Shown here piece after piece: positions 11,301-23,430 of a stretch of DNA of 64,000 nucleotides. The position numbers and the translations under genes are program-made. Under the pieces are notes generated by a model, which searched no databases, was not told the DNA's origin, and worked only from the letters and a program-made list of their open reading frames with translations. The stretch comes from Buddleja alternifolia (Eukaryota; Streptophyta; Magnoliopsida; Lamiales; Scrophulariaceae): contig CM033405.1 in the NCBI GenBank assembly GCA_019426215.1, forward strand, positions 33,386,199 to 33,450,198, written 5' to 3'. The number at the start of each line of letters is the position of its first letter. The first letter of the stretch is position 1.

Positions 11301-14300
11301 GCCAAAATTATCATTCTCACATTATTCGCAACACATCCCTGAAGAATCACGAAACATCATGAGAACACAAAAGGGTAGACAAATATCAGTGACTTACACT
11401 AGCTTTTGCGGTATCCCATGAAAAATATGCAGTGAAGAAGCAAGGCTCATTTCCTTCTGTGATTTTATACAATGGAACATTTGGTGACAACCCCTCAAAT
11501 GAAGCAGCCATCTCCACATATTTCTGCGATAAGCTTTACTTGTCAATAGTGCACAAATTGGAAGAATGCCTTTAAACAATAAAGATTTAAGAGGTTCAGT
11601 ACCTGTCCATTTTCAAAAGCATTTTGCTTCTCTTTGGAGTCCACTGATTGACCAACCCAAACAAACACTTCGGCGTGTGTGTCAAGTATCAATATGTCCT
11701 CTGTTAAAAGGTCATCTTGAGAAAAGTTGTATATTTCTTCAACCTGGGCAATGTGCAAACAGACAAGCGTTTATGATGTGTGAATAGCTATACGGAACTG
11801 GTGTGGTGTTTGCTTTGAAGGATTTGAAGCTAAGGACTTTGAATCCATTATAACAAATTCAATCGAGTTTGTTCGTATATTTCTTGTTACAGTGGATTTC
11901 AAATCTTTGAGCTCGCTTTTTGAACTATTTTGGAATCATTACAATGGATTTCAAAATACACCTCAAATGGAATCATCTGAAATCCTTCATCAAAAAATTC
12001 TTCCATCCAAAGACAACCTGAAGTTGCCTTTGGATGCATGGAGGGATTTTGAAGCAAGGAATTTAAAATGACTTCAATATTATGTGGATTTAAAACCGCC
12101 ATATTGGTTGGAAAAACAATTCCAAATGAGTGCTAAAGGATTTGATTTCCATTGTAACTTTAATTCATTCAATCAAGCTCAACAAATTTGTTATTATAGA
12201 TTCGAATCAGTAATTACCAAATTCTTCAATAGAAACGCACCCTTAAACTAACTTTATATCCCATTTCATACCTGAAATTTTCCTGGGAGTCAATGTAGCA
12301 GCATGAGCATCAAAAGAGAATTAAGTTAGAACAAGTGAAACGTCATTACATCCAATATATCAGCATAATCAAACTATATAGGTTAAAAGGATATAATGGC
12401 ATTGAAATATTGCTACCTTTATTAAAGGAGAACGTGAATAAGTGTGGATCTCTGATGACCTCGAGAGACAACTTCTTACTGGTATAACTTTGTTTTCCTC
12501 CAAGAGCAAACCAAAAGGATGAGCTCTCAGTTCCTTCTTTAGTGTGTTTGACAACTGATCCCGGCTGAGTTCATTAACATATGGGAAATTAGAGTTGTCG
12601 GTTAAATTCCTAAAGCCCATTAGTATCGAAACTCGATATATACTTGAAAAAAATGTGTACCTTGAGAAATTCTGTAACTTTGGCTGCTAATTGTTGCTGC
12701 TCAAAGGTACTTTCATTTCCATGCCAACTGAACATTGAAGTTCCAGATTGAACTAGATAACATTCATTCGAATTCAATGACTTCGCAACCTAAGAAGATA
12801 ACAGAATATAACTTTAGGAGTAATTACATATACATCACCTCACTTATTGGGTAATTACCACAAAGTCACGAACCTATGAGGTTTTGCAAATTACAAAGAC
12901 ATCCCTTATCAGACGCTAACAACTTAAATAACAGATGGTGAAATTGTAATATGCTCAAGAAACTATCGCATGCAGTGGGTGTCTGTGTAATTTACTCTTT
13001 GATTTAACATTGGCAGAGTTAATATCCCTAAGCACAAAAATGTTCTATATTAGATGGTAGCAGGTTAAACATCTGGGAAGACAAAATTAACTTCTTGCAA
13101 CTTGGTAATAAAAGCCTAAGTGAAGACAGTAAGATGCTTTCCAAGCAGCATTGATTTGTGAAATATGGTCAATTTAACAAGTTTATGGCCCGATTGGTTT
13201 ATAGGACTGAGATTGAAAGGATTGATATGTATTACGCGATTGCGCTATTCAAGAATAAATTTGTGCAAACTCCACTGTTTGATTTTGGCGATAAGAAATG
13301 AGATATCAAAATGAGTTACCTCTCCAAGCAAAATTAGGGATTAATTATAAAGTTTGATCAGAGAATGATGTGTTATAGAGTAACAAATGAAATATTAACC
13401 AAATAAAGCATTACTAGAAATCTCATAGTCTTACGCAATGCATTTATTAAAATAAATAAGACTTGGGAATAGAAATTCACAAAGAGAAATATAGTCACGA
13501 ATCTCGATAAACATACAGCTTCAACTTGAACAGCTTTGTTGTTATGCAGAGAAGTTCCGGATATGCAGATAAGTGCAACGCCATCAGCAGTGTAAGTTTC
13601 ATCATTTAAACCTTTGTCAGCAATATAGTTCTTGTAACCAGAGCTCATTCCACCCTAACAAAAGAATTCAAGATTGTCAAAGAAATACTTCACACTAGAT
13701 TTTTCTTCAATTATAGCCGTTTATGTAGCTATGTCAACTTGAAATTTTTTCTAACAGCAATAATACATGATTTAGTCATTTTTAAAAATTTAATTGAATA
13801 AAATTAAATAATATTACCGAATTAATATTTGAAATTTGAATAAAATTAAAATTGTCAAACTATGATAAAATAGTTAGACTTAATTAAGTAGCACCAGGGG
13901 CTATAATTTTGGGACAGAGGTAACGAATATATTTTTCTTTCTCTATTCCAAGTAGTGAAAGGTTACCTTAAGGACCACCATAGGCTGAAAGACTGCAACA
14001 AACTGAGGCGGCTCTTTCCCTTGAAATATCCGACCCTAGATGAAGCATTATTCACATATCAACTTAGTAATTTGTACCGTATAATTTGGTAACAAAAATT
14101 AGCTATATTGTTTAGGTACATTTTAGGTAATTTACCTGTACTGGCCTACCCTTCATTGAGTTATACATTGTAGTAGACAGTCTAGTAGCCATATTTCGGT
14201 CCTTCTGAAAATTGGGAACTCAATTTTGTTAGTACCTCGACTAAAAATATGATTGCAATTGAAACACTAAAATAAAAATGGACCCTAACAAATTTGCTGT

Positions 14301-17300
14301 TGCCGCATTATACTGAATTACCAACAATAATAGAACTTTATGGATCTTTTCCAGTTTATCTTCAATTGGTGCCAGTAGCTTCTTAGTATATCTTCTTGTT
14401 GCACACAAATCTATATTAATATTGTTATCTTGTCAAACTCCATTATGATACTCTACCAAAAAAAAAAAAAAATAATGATTTTGCACTTTATAGAACATAT
14501 AAATGAAATCGAGAGTTTCTTAATGCTATTTATGGACGCATATGTATAAATGTATAAAAATGTACCACGAAACAATTCGCCTTCTATTACTTAAGAAAGA
14601 TGTATAACCATGCATCACTTGTATTGTAAATTTAAATCCTTTCTGTATTTCAAGTCAGACATCCTAGTGTCATAAATTTTTAGTCGAATAGTTTATGGTT
14701 TTTAATTAAGCAAATAACTTTTTCCACTATATATCATATCCAACGACAATATAGTACCTCAATGCTGTCTTTTCCAAACCAACAACACAAGTAGTAATCT
14801 TCTTTCCTTTCACTAGAATGATATGTGTAGAGCACGATATAGCAATCCCCGCTGTAGAATTTACCAATATCTTCACTGGGCACTGACATTTTAGCACTGC
14901 CATTGATACGCCAAACCTGGAAAAATATATAATTATTAAAATTTCCATGCGATTTAATGTAAGAAAAATATAGTATTCCAATCGGCTGATCAACTAAAAT
15001 ACACGATAGAAATTATAATTATACCTCTATTTTTCCACCTGCTTCAAGCAATGGAGGGACTTCCTCATTTACAGGAGCACTTTTATTTGCTCCCTTCATG
15101 GCTGCACCTTGCTGCTTTAGCAAAGCTATAAAAATTTGCAGAAAAGCTTCACAACTTCGTAGACATTTCCATAGAATTACATATTTCTAATACGATGATT
15201 TTGTGTGTGTGCGTATAGTGCCTGTACTCATTATTAAATTATGTAAAATTTATTTTATATGTCACTACAAAATATAATTTCTGGTTATGATAGATAAATA
15301 TAAATCGATTATTTCTAAAATTTACATTTATAATTGTATTGTATTCAACTAATACTCATGTATAATTTTCAATATAATTTTAGATTTCAAATAAAAATAT
15401 AAATCATTTGTATGTCTGGACAGCTCAGGACTGAGATATACCTGCGACTTTCCCTCTTCCCTCCTCCGCAACGGAAGGTGCTGATCCTGATGGCCACGAA
15501 TCAAAGTTGGACTTGAAAGAATGAGTCTCATAACCTTGAATAAGCCGAGTTATATGTGTTGATTTTGGTCTGTTTTGGCTAGCCAGAAAATCCTGAAATA
15601 TTTGCATCTCATCTATAAAACATACTCCGTTCGTCCCAAATTATACATTCATTCGTATGATTGACCCTGTCCACTTAACTATTTTTCTGAGTGCAATCAT
15701 ACAATAATTTAGTCAAAAAGAAAATCCAATTTAGTTTAATAATAGTAATGTACCATATATAAAGAATTTCACCTATTAATAATATTTGAAAAGTGTCCAA
15801 AAAAACCAATATGATATATTAGTTCAAAAATTAAACAAAAGGGAGTTATAATTAGGGAGTATATTAGAGTACACATGTATGAGGTAATGCTTCTACCTCT
15901 GCAACTTTAATAGCGGCTTTCCTCTCATCAACTTGAGTTACTCGGCCGACCCAAACAAAGACCTCAGCACCACAATCCAATAAATAGCACTTGTTGTTTT
16001 CCAAAATTGACTTGGAAAGTTCACCATTGAGAGCCTTAACTTGACCGTCAATAATACTGCCAAGAACCAACATTAAGCAAAATCAAAAAGGCTATGTTTG
16101 GTTCTTGGATTTTGGTGAGAAAAAAGAAAAGGAAAATATTATGTACGCTTCAATGCATAATACTTTTATATTTTTGGGAAAATTACTAAAACCCACCCCC
16201 CCTAAAATAAAATTTTATATCCAAAAAACCCATGAAAATATTTTTCAATCTCAAAAAACTATTCCACCAGCTTTTCACTCGAAAAAACCCAAAAGTTAAG
16301 ATTAAAACTTTTTGGAGTAAATTACCCTTATCGTCTTAAGTTAAGAATTGGTCAATTGATCTTTTCTTTCAAAACCTTTTCGCTTTGGAATCTTCTGATT
16401 GATAAATTGTATAAAGATGAATTTTATTATTAATATTAACTATTTATATATATTTACATAATTTATTTCTGACTTTAACATGGTAAGTATCTAAAAATAT
16501 GCTTTTTAATTTTTAAAAAGATTATAAAAACCTGAAAAATTAAAATCATAATTAATATTAACTATCAATACAAAAGTTCTAAATAAATAAATTTCTCTAC
16601 AAAAGAACAATTTATTAATTCTTCATTTAGAAGGCTAAGGACAATAAATTCCATAATTTTATTAACCCTAAAATTGGGTCTTTTTGAATGAAAAGTTAAT
16701 GAAATGGATTTTTTGGATTAAGAAATATTTTCATGGGTTTTTTGGATATAAAAGTTTATTTTAAGGGTTTTTTAGTAATTTTCATATATTTTTTTATCAT
16801 TCTTATTTTTTATATCATTTTCCTCACCAAAATCAAAAAACCAAATAGAGCCTAACAGTCAGTTGAAGAATTAAAATAAGTACACAATTTAAATTAATAA
16901 GCACGTGCAACCATAAACAATTCACCAATATAAATAACTCTAGAAAAATGGACCAGAGGCGAACTAATTACAAAATTTAGTCTTTGTATTAATATATATT
17001 ACTGATAAATTGATTGAAAAATGCTAAGTACCATCCACATATTAACTTGTGTAATTTGCAACATGACCAACAGCTTTAAATTAGAGATAATATAGAATAA
17101 GATATGACAAAAATAACTACCTATAAAGTTGTCCAGGAGTCTTCTCGGGGATAATATCATCTTCAGTAGCAATCTTTTTAGCAATTGGAGCAAACCCACC
17201 AAACAGGACCCAGAATTCACCGGAATCTGACTCAGCTTGTAATTTTCCATCATCTGAAGTATGAAATACATTTACAAATAAATAAACATAAATTCAGACG

Positions 17301-19807
17301 CAACAACTAAATAATGAGAAAATTACATATAAAGGAGAACAAAGAAACAGAATATTCTCGAGCTTAGAAGAGTTCTTACCAACAATGGCGACATCACACT
17401 TCCCCTCGTGATACTTTTCCTTCAAAAATTGAATTACTTCTAATGCTTTGGCCCTTTCTTGAATATTGGAGTTAGCACCATTGAATTGATATATCTTATC
17501 TTTAGTGTCAAGAATAAACACATCATCATGATTCAATGAGGACCGTGAAAATGGGACCTGCATGACATGGTGAACCAATCCAAGTTCATTATTTATGATT
17601 GAACATAATACTAGAGAAAATAGAGGCTTGAGGCCTGGATAATCAATCAATCTTTAGGGTCGTGTTTGGATTGGAAATTTGAATATGAGTGACAGATTTG
17701 GAGCTAAGGATTTCCAATAATAACAATATTAATCCATCGTTATTATTGAAAATAACGCAAAATGGATTTACTGAAATTTGAAATACATAATAACTACTGA
17801 AAGTATCCAAAACAAGTGTAAGGGATTTGAAATTACGGATTTGAAATCCGTAGCTCTGAAATCCTCCAATCCTAACCAACCTAAGTATAATTCATTTAGG
17901 TTGTGTTTGGACCGATGAATTAGGATTTGAGGAATGGAATTGGAGTAAGTATTTCAAATGACTCTAAATTAGGTGGATTTGAGATCCACCTTAATGATTG
18001 AAAAAGTATTTCAAAATGAATTCCAAGGGATTTGAAATCCAACTATATCATCTAAACAAGCTCAATGCATTTGTTGATAAATTTGAAATTCATAGCTTTT
18101 AAATCCCTCAAACTAAATACACCTTAACATTGTAGCATTTGGAATTTTGGATGCTTCCGTACCTGCTTCAATCTCACAACTCGTTTTCCTTTACAAATAT
18201 ATAACTGTGTTACGAACTCTTCTTCTTCAGGTTTCTTGAATCCAGATGCAACGCCACCTTCTAGTGGTATGATACATGGTTTAAAGTATGACAAGAATTT
18301 GTTTGACTCGTGCCCTTGTAATTCTCTGTATTGTACAGCACGGCCACCAAGAATGGCATCAAGTTCAACAGTTTTGATAGCTGCAGTCCCAGCTTCATCC
18401 TATAACATGTAGAACCCCTAGTTATAAAATAGACATCAAAAAAGTAAGGGTAAATTACATAGGCACCCCCTGCCTGAGACCTAACTACAAAAAACAACCC
18501 CAAGGTTTGAGAAATTACCTTAACTTTCCCATTTAGTAAAAACATATTACAATTCCACCCTCTATCAGTAAACTACAGTTTTACCTTACCCCCTGTTTTC
18601 TAGCTAGCTATCAAGTTCTGACTAAGAGTGTCTTGGTAATTTGCAAAACCTTTGGGGGCTCATGGTAATTACCTACTTAAAGTGAGTGGGTGTGCATGTT
18701 ATTATCCCAAAAAGTAATCCTATGAACAAAAAGGTTCATGAGATTTTACGCACTTGGCTACTTCCCAAGTGGGGTAGCAGACAATTAGATCACATATTGT
18801 CCGTCAGCTATCTGATGTTAGCATTTCACTTTATGACATCATTCAGATGGCTCAGACCGCAAGTAGACAGCATGAGAAGAACAAAGAAGAATATAATACC
18901 TGGCTAGTATCTTTTCCGAGCCAGAAGTGTATGTCATAAAGATAAGCGCCTCCCTTTCCAGAACTTGTCTACATAGATGAAAAACATTTTTGGTGCAAAT
19001 CCAAAAAATAGTGCCTATTTTCTCTGCTTCTAAATCAAGATTAGAATCTCTAGAAATTTACTTAGCAAATTCAAATTCTTATCTACAAAGCAAAGGGGAC
19101 GGATGAGCGAACCTGTAGGATAATATATGAATCTCCAGAGTAGAATTTACCATAATCAGATTTTGGCAGCGGAACTGGCTGAAAATTTTCAATCCTCCAG
19201 ATTTCAGTCCCTCTGTGAACTGTTAAGTTTAACAAGAAAAGTAAAAGGGTAAATTATATATACACCCTACGTGAGACCCGAATTACGAAAAACACCCTGC
19301 TCCCCAATCGCCCCTCCCTGTTCCTTGCTCCCTAACCATACCGGGTCGAGGGAGTCCTCCTCCAGGTTTGAAAATTTACCACAATCTTCCTCATTTGTCG
19401 GTAATAACATGTTACAATTTCACCCCTATTTCACCCCTATCAGTAAAAAGTAAATTACAAAAGTAAAATGTAAATTACAATTTCACCATCTGTTTTTTGA
19501 GTTGTCAGAATCTGACAGGGTTTCTCTTGGTAATTTGCAGAACCTCAGGGAGTTTGTTGTAGTTACCCAATAAGTGAGGCGGTGTACATGTAATTGTCCC
19601 AAAGTGAAATTTTATCGGAACAAATGCAAGTAAGATTATCCCAAAGTAACATTTTTCCGTGTAAGAAGGGAGAATTGAACGTTCATGTCAGGGACATGCG
19701 TATAATTTCTAGCAAATTGGTTTGTAAATCAGACATAGTAGGAAAGGATACACTCTCTGACCAGCTCCCTGAAAAGCAGGTTCAAGAGATTTTCCTGAAC
19801 TAGACAT
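8365..19807 (-). CDS. VLN: Villin, actin-bundling/severing protein of the VLN2/VLN3 type
   Basis: 22 coding exons on the minus strand, 949 aa. In transcript order: 19807-19752, 19212-19113, 18968-18900, 18399-18163, 17557-17380, 17253-17121, 16056-15897, 15592-15442, 15125-15025, 14916-14758, 14204-14136, 14035-13967, 13654-13517, 12789-12661, 12564-12417, 12282-12272, 11743-11603, 11523-11398, 10629-10567, 10348-10087, 9188-8953 and 8478-8365. All phases match. Six gelsolin-like repeats span about residues 20-720 (for example [20 protein letters not shown] in G1). A low-complexity Ser/Ala-rich linker with [12 protein letters not shown] repeats follows, then an acidic stretch and a villin headpiece (890-949) ending KKKVDLF. 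Villins bind, bundle, cap and Ca-dependently sever F-actin in plant cytoplasm (family knowledge). Length is near the family norm (about 950-980). The introns hold at least nine MITE-like insertions. The exact paralogue is not resolved. Confidence 0.95.
8619..8874. mobile_element. MITE of the 9-bp-TSD family (copy in the last villin intron)
   Basis: It matches, in the same order, the better-defined copies at 9766 and 18448: a CACCCCCTGC start, then ACAAAAAACAAATCAAGG, a middle TTACAATTTCA, and an AAGTGAGGGGGTGGGTG end. The ends and target duplication are worn, so coordinates are approximate. Confidence 0.55.
9766..10018. mobile_element. MITE with perfect 9-bp target duplication (villin intron)
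   Basis: A 253-bp element begins GGGCAAACTGCAT and ends ATGTAACTATCCC, which are imperfect inverted ends. TAAAATGAA flanks it on both sides (9757-9765 and 10019-10027). Same family as 18448-18708 and 19247-19600. No coding capacity. Confidence 0.75.
11800..12242. mobile_element. Foldback repeat rich in GGATTTGAAATCC motifs (villin intron)
   Basis: Repeated ATTTGAAATCCA / GGATTTCAAAT motifs occur in both orientations across the stretch, consistent with a MITE-like foldback. Similar motifs occur at 17650-18128 and about 36900-37110. Boundaries are approximate and no target duplication was found. Confidence 0.45.
12272..12282 (-). other. VLN: 11-nt coding micro-exon of villin
   Basis: The exon reads GAAAATTTCAG on the minus strand, flanked by CCCAG and GTATG. 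The upstream exon ends in phase 1 (AAA G) and the downstream exon begins in phase 0 (GTT GAA). Without these 11 nt the frame breaks. With them the protein reads GKFQ before VEEIYNF, matching the conserved villin sequence at the start of the G6 repeat. It encodes three codons plus two bases. Confidence 0.85.
12817..12996. mobile_element. MITE of the 9-bp-TSD family, inverted copy (villin intron)
   Basis: GTAATTACATATACATCACC followed by CACTTATTGGGTAATTACCA is the reverse-oriented counterpart of the right end of the 18448 copy (AATTACC...AAGTGAGTGGGTGTGCATG). GTGGGTGTCTGTGTAATTTAC lies at the other end. Shorter than its relatives; the target duplication is not clear. Confidence 0.5.
16089..16855. 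mobile_element. MITE with GGCTATGTTTGGTT-type inverted ends (villin intron)
   Basis: The left end GGCTATGTTTGGTTCTTGG and the right end, read on the minus strand as GGCTCTATTTGGTTTTTTG, are inverted repeats. They continue as GATTTTGGTGAG on both arms. Another MITE (16176-16783) sits inside it, so the element proper is only about 160 bp. Target duplication not clear. Confidence 0.6.
16176..16783. mobile_element. Foldback MITE nested inside another MITE (villin intron)
   Basis: A 608-bp inverted-repeat element begins GGGAAAATTACTAAAACCC and ends with the reverse complement, GTAATTTTC. CCAAAAAACCCATGAAAATA on the left is mirrored by TATTTTCATGGGTTTTTTGG on the right. The 9-bp duplication TATATTTTT is perfect (16167-16175 and 16784-16792). 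A close relative of near-identical size (606 bp) lies at 32896-33501. Confidence 0.8.
17650..18128. repeat. Two adjacent GGATTTGAAATCC-rich repeats (villin intron)
   Basis: Two neighbouring units start GTCGTGTTTGGATTGG (about 17659) and GGTTGTGTTTGGACCG (about 17900). Both are full of ATTTGAAAT and GGATTTGAAATCC motifs. The second ends with CTCAAACTAAATACACCTTA. They look like tandem or paired MITE copies related to 11800-12242. Confidence 0.45.
18448..18708. mobile_element. MITE with perfect 9-bp target duplication (villin intron)
   Basis: A 261-bp element has inverted ends GGGTAAATTACAT and, read on the minus strand, GGGATAATAACAT. The flanking AAAAAGTAA is perfect at 18439-18447 and 18709-18717. 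This copy gives the clearest boundaries of the family. Confidence 0.8.
19247..19600. mobile_element. MITE of the same family with an internal insertion (villin intron 1)
   Basis: It begins GGGTAAATTATATATACACC and ends GTACATGTAATTGTCCC. Flanks are AAAGTAAAA (19238-19246) and AAAGTGAAA (19601-19609), 8 of 9 identical. At 354 bp it is longer than its relatives because of an extra segment about 19300-19370 and a locally repeated TTTCACCCCTA/AAGTAAA stretch. Confidence 0.7.
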
Positions 19808-21940
19808 TATGTGATAATACCCTTCTCGATTCTATAGGAACAAGAATCTTCAGGCTCCTAATTGCTGTATTCCAGTTCTCAACGGTATCCAGTTCTCAAC
19901 AGCTGAAATAAACTGATAACAAGAAAGACGTCAGCAATAATAAAAAAGACAAGATATGATTTCGGAAATATTCTAAAGTTATATAGATATCATCACATGA
20001 TGCCCATAAGATAGAACACAATAGTAGATTTCTAATCGAAAAAACAAGGAAAAATACTAAACAAAAAAATATACAAAGAGCAAACCACATATAATGCAGT
20101 AGTACCCTTTAAACATTCATAGCAATTGCCAAGTGGTTCTGCTCATAGTTAAGAAAATCAGAATAACAGCTGGAGCAATTCTTTTGAAGCCCCACCAATA
20201 CATTTATGCAATATGCAGAAACTACTGTTTTGTCTCTCGAGACTTAATGAAAATGCGAAAAGACAAAAGCTGCAACATAGATATAGGCCATATCACTTTA
20301 AAAATAATTTTTTTTCATATTTTATAGTACCTTTCGTGGTTTGTTGAATGCTTTTGAAATTGTAGGTGTTTCATATAAACAATTGAAAAAAATATAAAAA
20401 AAAAATGAGAAATTCAGAATTTAACTCAGCAGCTCAAATTTACTTAAAATATTTTACCCGTCTTAATATTTTGGAACGAATCTGATGCCAAATTTTACCT
20501 GTCCCTTATTTAACTATTAGGTGCATCTACTTGCTTTCCATTTTCCATCTTACCCTGGATTATACTCCTCAGTTCGACTTCAAATACCAAACTGTTTCGA
20601 AGCTTAAGTGCCAATTTCCACAATCACCATGAGCCAATCCTGTCTATGCTAGTTACATATTTCTCACGACAACAACTAATCTACAGGTTGGCTATTTATC
20701 CATAAAGAACTTCACGACAAGTTTTAACACTTACTCCTTGTGAAGAAGCCAAAATCTATGTCCTTTGCAAGAACGCGCCCGCATGTTATCATGACATAAC
20801 TTTGATAAAGACAAAAGTCACCTTATGTGCCGGAAACAACATAGCAGCTTAATTGGAGCTATTTCCCCTTCAATATAGCTATCACATATGGTTTATAACG
20901 AAGCAGCTCATATGGATATCCATTTGGCAACAAAGGGAATAGACATTTCTGCACTTAATCTCTAGAAAATTATTAACTAGCACAATATTTCAGCTGATTG
21001 GTAATTCTTCAATGACCTAAAATGTACATGCCTCGTGCTCTCCACACTGCACGTTTCTTCATAACTCTTCTCTGTATCGACAATTTATGATATACTAAAG
21101 TCACCCAGTAGAAAACTTGCTGGAATGCATTCTTATATAACAGTAACAATTCAACATAAAATCAGAATAGAAAAACGAAACAAGAAACAATCCTGTAAAA
21201 TTCGATCTTTGCAGCTAAAATAGCCCTTTTCAGCATTTAACACCACCTCCCACCATGTAGACAAATGTATCCCATTTAAGCAACCTTTCAAGCTCACAAA
21301 TAACTAATCCGGATAAACAAGATTCTCGTTATCAATAAGAATAATCCAACGGGGCATGACATTGCAACCTAAACAAATTATTATCAGACTATTCAATACA
21401 TTGCCGATAATCAAACCCCGAAATTCAGAATCAAACCTTACACGAATTGTCATAAACCTCGGATGAAAATACAAAAATACTCAAATTATTCTATGTAAAT
21501 TTCAGAAACCTCAAAATTTCAACTCCACCATAAGAGGCCATAAAGAACTTTTCAAGTTCCAAAATTAATTCAACTGTGACAGGTAAAACAAATAAAATAT
21601 CAAGTGATCAATAACCAATACTTGATTGATCAACATTACACCAAGTAAATATCCTTGTAAATAGTATATCCCTTTCAGATTATATCTCTAATTAGATTCA
21701 ATAATCAACGAATTAACAATAATTAACACAATCCCATTTCACTAATAACCCATTATAGCCCAGATCAACCATAAATTAAATTGATTAATCAAGTAATTAA
21801 AATAACAGAACGTACATATAAGAAACAATAAAAAGGATCTAGAATTACCAATAACTTAAATAAATTCAATCAACAAATCTTTAAAACGATCACAAATTCT
21901 CTCTTTATTGAAGATTTTGATCAAGGGGTGTTGATAGAGA
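19808..21940 (-). other. VLN: Villin 5' leader with a long 5'-UTR intron
   Basis: Upstream of the ATG, the minus strand shows TTTATTTCAG ending at 19903, a canonical acceptor, so the proximal leader exon is about 19902-19808. The matching donor is GTAATT at 21848, after a distal leader exon of about 21940-21849. The intron is therefore about 1.95 kb. The first exon is placed by the TATA box at 21967-21972. A long first intron in the leader is a common expression-enhancing feature of plant actin-cytoskeleton genes, but that role is inferred here. Confidence 0.5.
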
Positions 21941-21966
21941 TAGAACATATAGAAAAAGGAGAAAGG

Positions 21967-21972
21967 TTTATA
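21967..21972 (-). promoter_or_regulatory. TATA box of the villin gene
   Basis: CTATAAACC on the minus strand lies just upstream of a CT/TC-rich start region. The expected transcription start is about 21940. No competing TATA is as well placed relative to the proposed leader exon. Confidence 0.5.
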
Positions 21973-22584
21973 GAGAGCTGGCAAGTGGAAAAAAAAAAGT
22001 AGAGGAATTAATAATTGTTGCACGGTATTATGGGAATTGAATGTTTTTATTTATTTATTTTCGTTTAAACTCTGGGTTTAATTCTTTCACTTTTTCAACT
22101 TTTTAATGGGCTTTTGAGATTTGATGATGCGGCAAATATGTAAAAATTATTTTTTAGACAGTATGTATATGTATACATACCCAGAATGAAGGAGAAGGAG
22201 ATTTACATGCAAAAGATGGATGCTATGTGTGTGTGTGTATATAAATATATATTTAGAGAGAGAAATGTGAAGAAGAAAGGAATTGAATGATGAAAGGGCA
22301 AAGATCCGGTGATGGTGGCAGCACCAGCCATGTTGGCTTTTCTTTTTTATTATATATATATATATATATATTTCTTAAAAGATGATAGAAAAAAAAATTG
22401 TCATGTTTGCATGAAATAGTGAGGATATTGGATAAAATATTTACAATTACACGAACTCGAGGTTGATAGCTAAAAGTACATTTAAATTCGGCTCGTTTAA
22501 TATACAAACCAATCTCAAAATTTATTTTCTGTTTGATAAAAATTTAAAAATCGGTTCAATTAGTTAAAGTAATAATAAAATATA

Positions 22585-22934
22585 GGGATAATAGCAGACA
22601 CCCTCCTCAATTATGGGGTGATGTGCATTTTGCCCCCAACTTATTGAAATGTGCGATTCACCCCTTCACTTATCAAAAATGTGCATTTCACTCCCTCGGG
22701 CAGGGGCAAAATGCTATAAAACACATAAGTTAGGGGGCAAGGTGCTACAAAAACACATAAGTCAGGGGGCAAAAGTCCAATTTTTATGATAAGTGAAGTG
22801 TCTGAATCTACCCGAGCTGTCCGAAGGAGTGAAGTGCACATTTTTGATAAGTGAGGGGGTAAATCGCACATTTCAATAAGTTGGGGGCAAAGTGCACATC
22901 ACCCCATAACTGAGGGGGTGTCTGCTATTATCCC
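22585..22934. mobile_element. Foldback MITE, 9-bp target duplication
   Basis: A near-perfect inverted repeat: GGGATAATAGCAGACACCC on the left and GGGTGTCTGCTATTATCCC on the right. Long arms contain GGGGTGATGTGCA / TGCACATCACCCC. Flanks are TAAAATATA (22576-22584) and TAAAATCTA (22935-22943). A related element is at 23431. Confidence 0.85.
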
Positions 22935-23430
22935 TAAAATCTATGAAGAAAAAAAATTGATGCATCTCCACTCGTATTTGTCTCGATTGTAATTGATTAG
23001 AACTCAATTTAATTAGCAATCAAATCAATTTAAACTACAATTTATCGAGTTCGATAAAAGTTGGAAACACATTTGAATAATATCTCATTCGATTCGGATC
23101 GTTTTTATTTATACGTTTAGATTAAAGTTAATTTCATATCAAAAAAGAAATTGTCTTCTAATTTAAGCTCGTTTGGTCATTTGCTTTCTTCACTTCAAAT
23201 ATAATGCAGCTTGGATAAGATTGAGGATTTATGTGACCTCTAACTACCTCTTTGTACTTGGTTAAAGTATTCATTTATTTATGTATTTATTGCTGAAGAA
23301 AATGGAAAATAATACTGACTAATAATGTAAAACCAATAATTATATGTACAATCGGGTGAAATGGTGCATATATCTATTGATTCCATGTAGTAATTGGTTT
23401 AGGATTCCTATTACTTCTTTTTTGATATAT

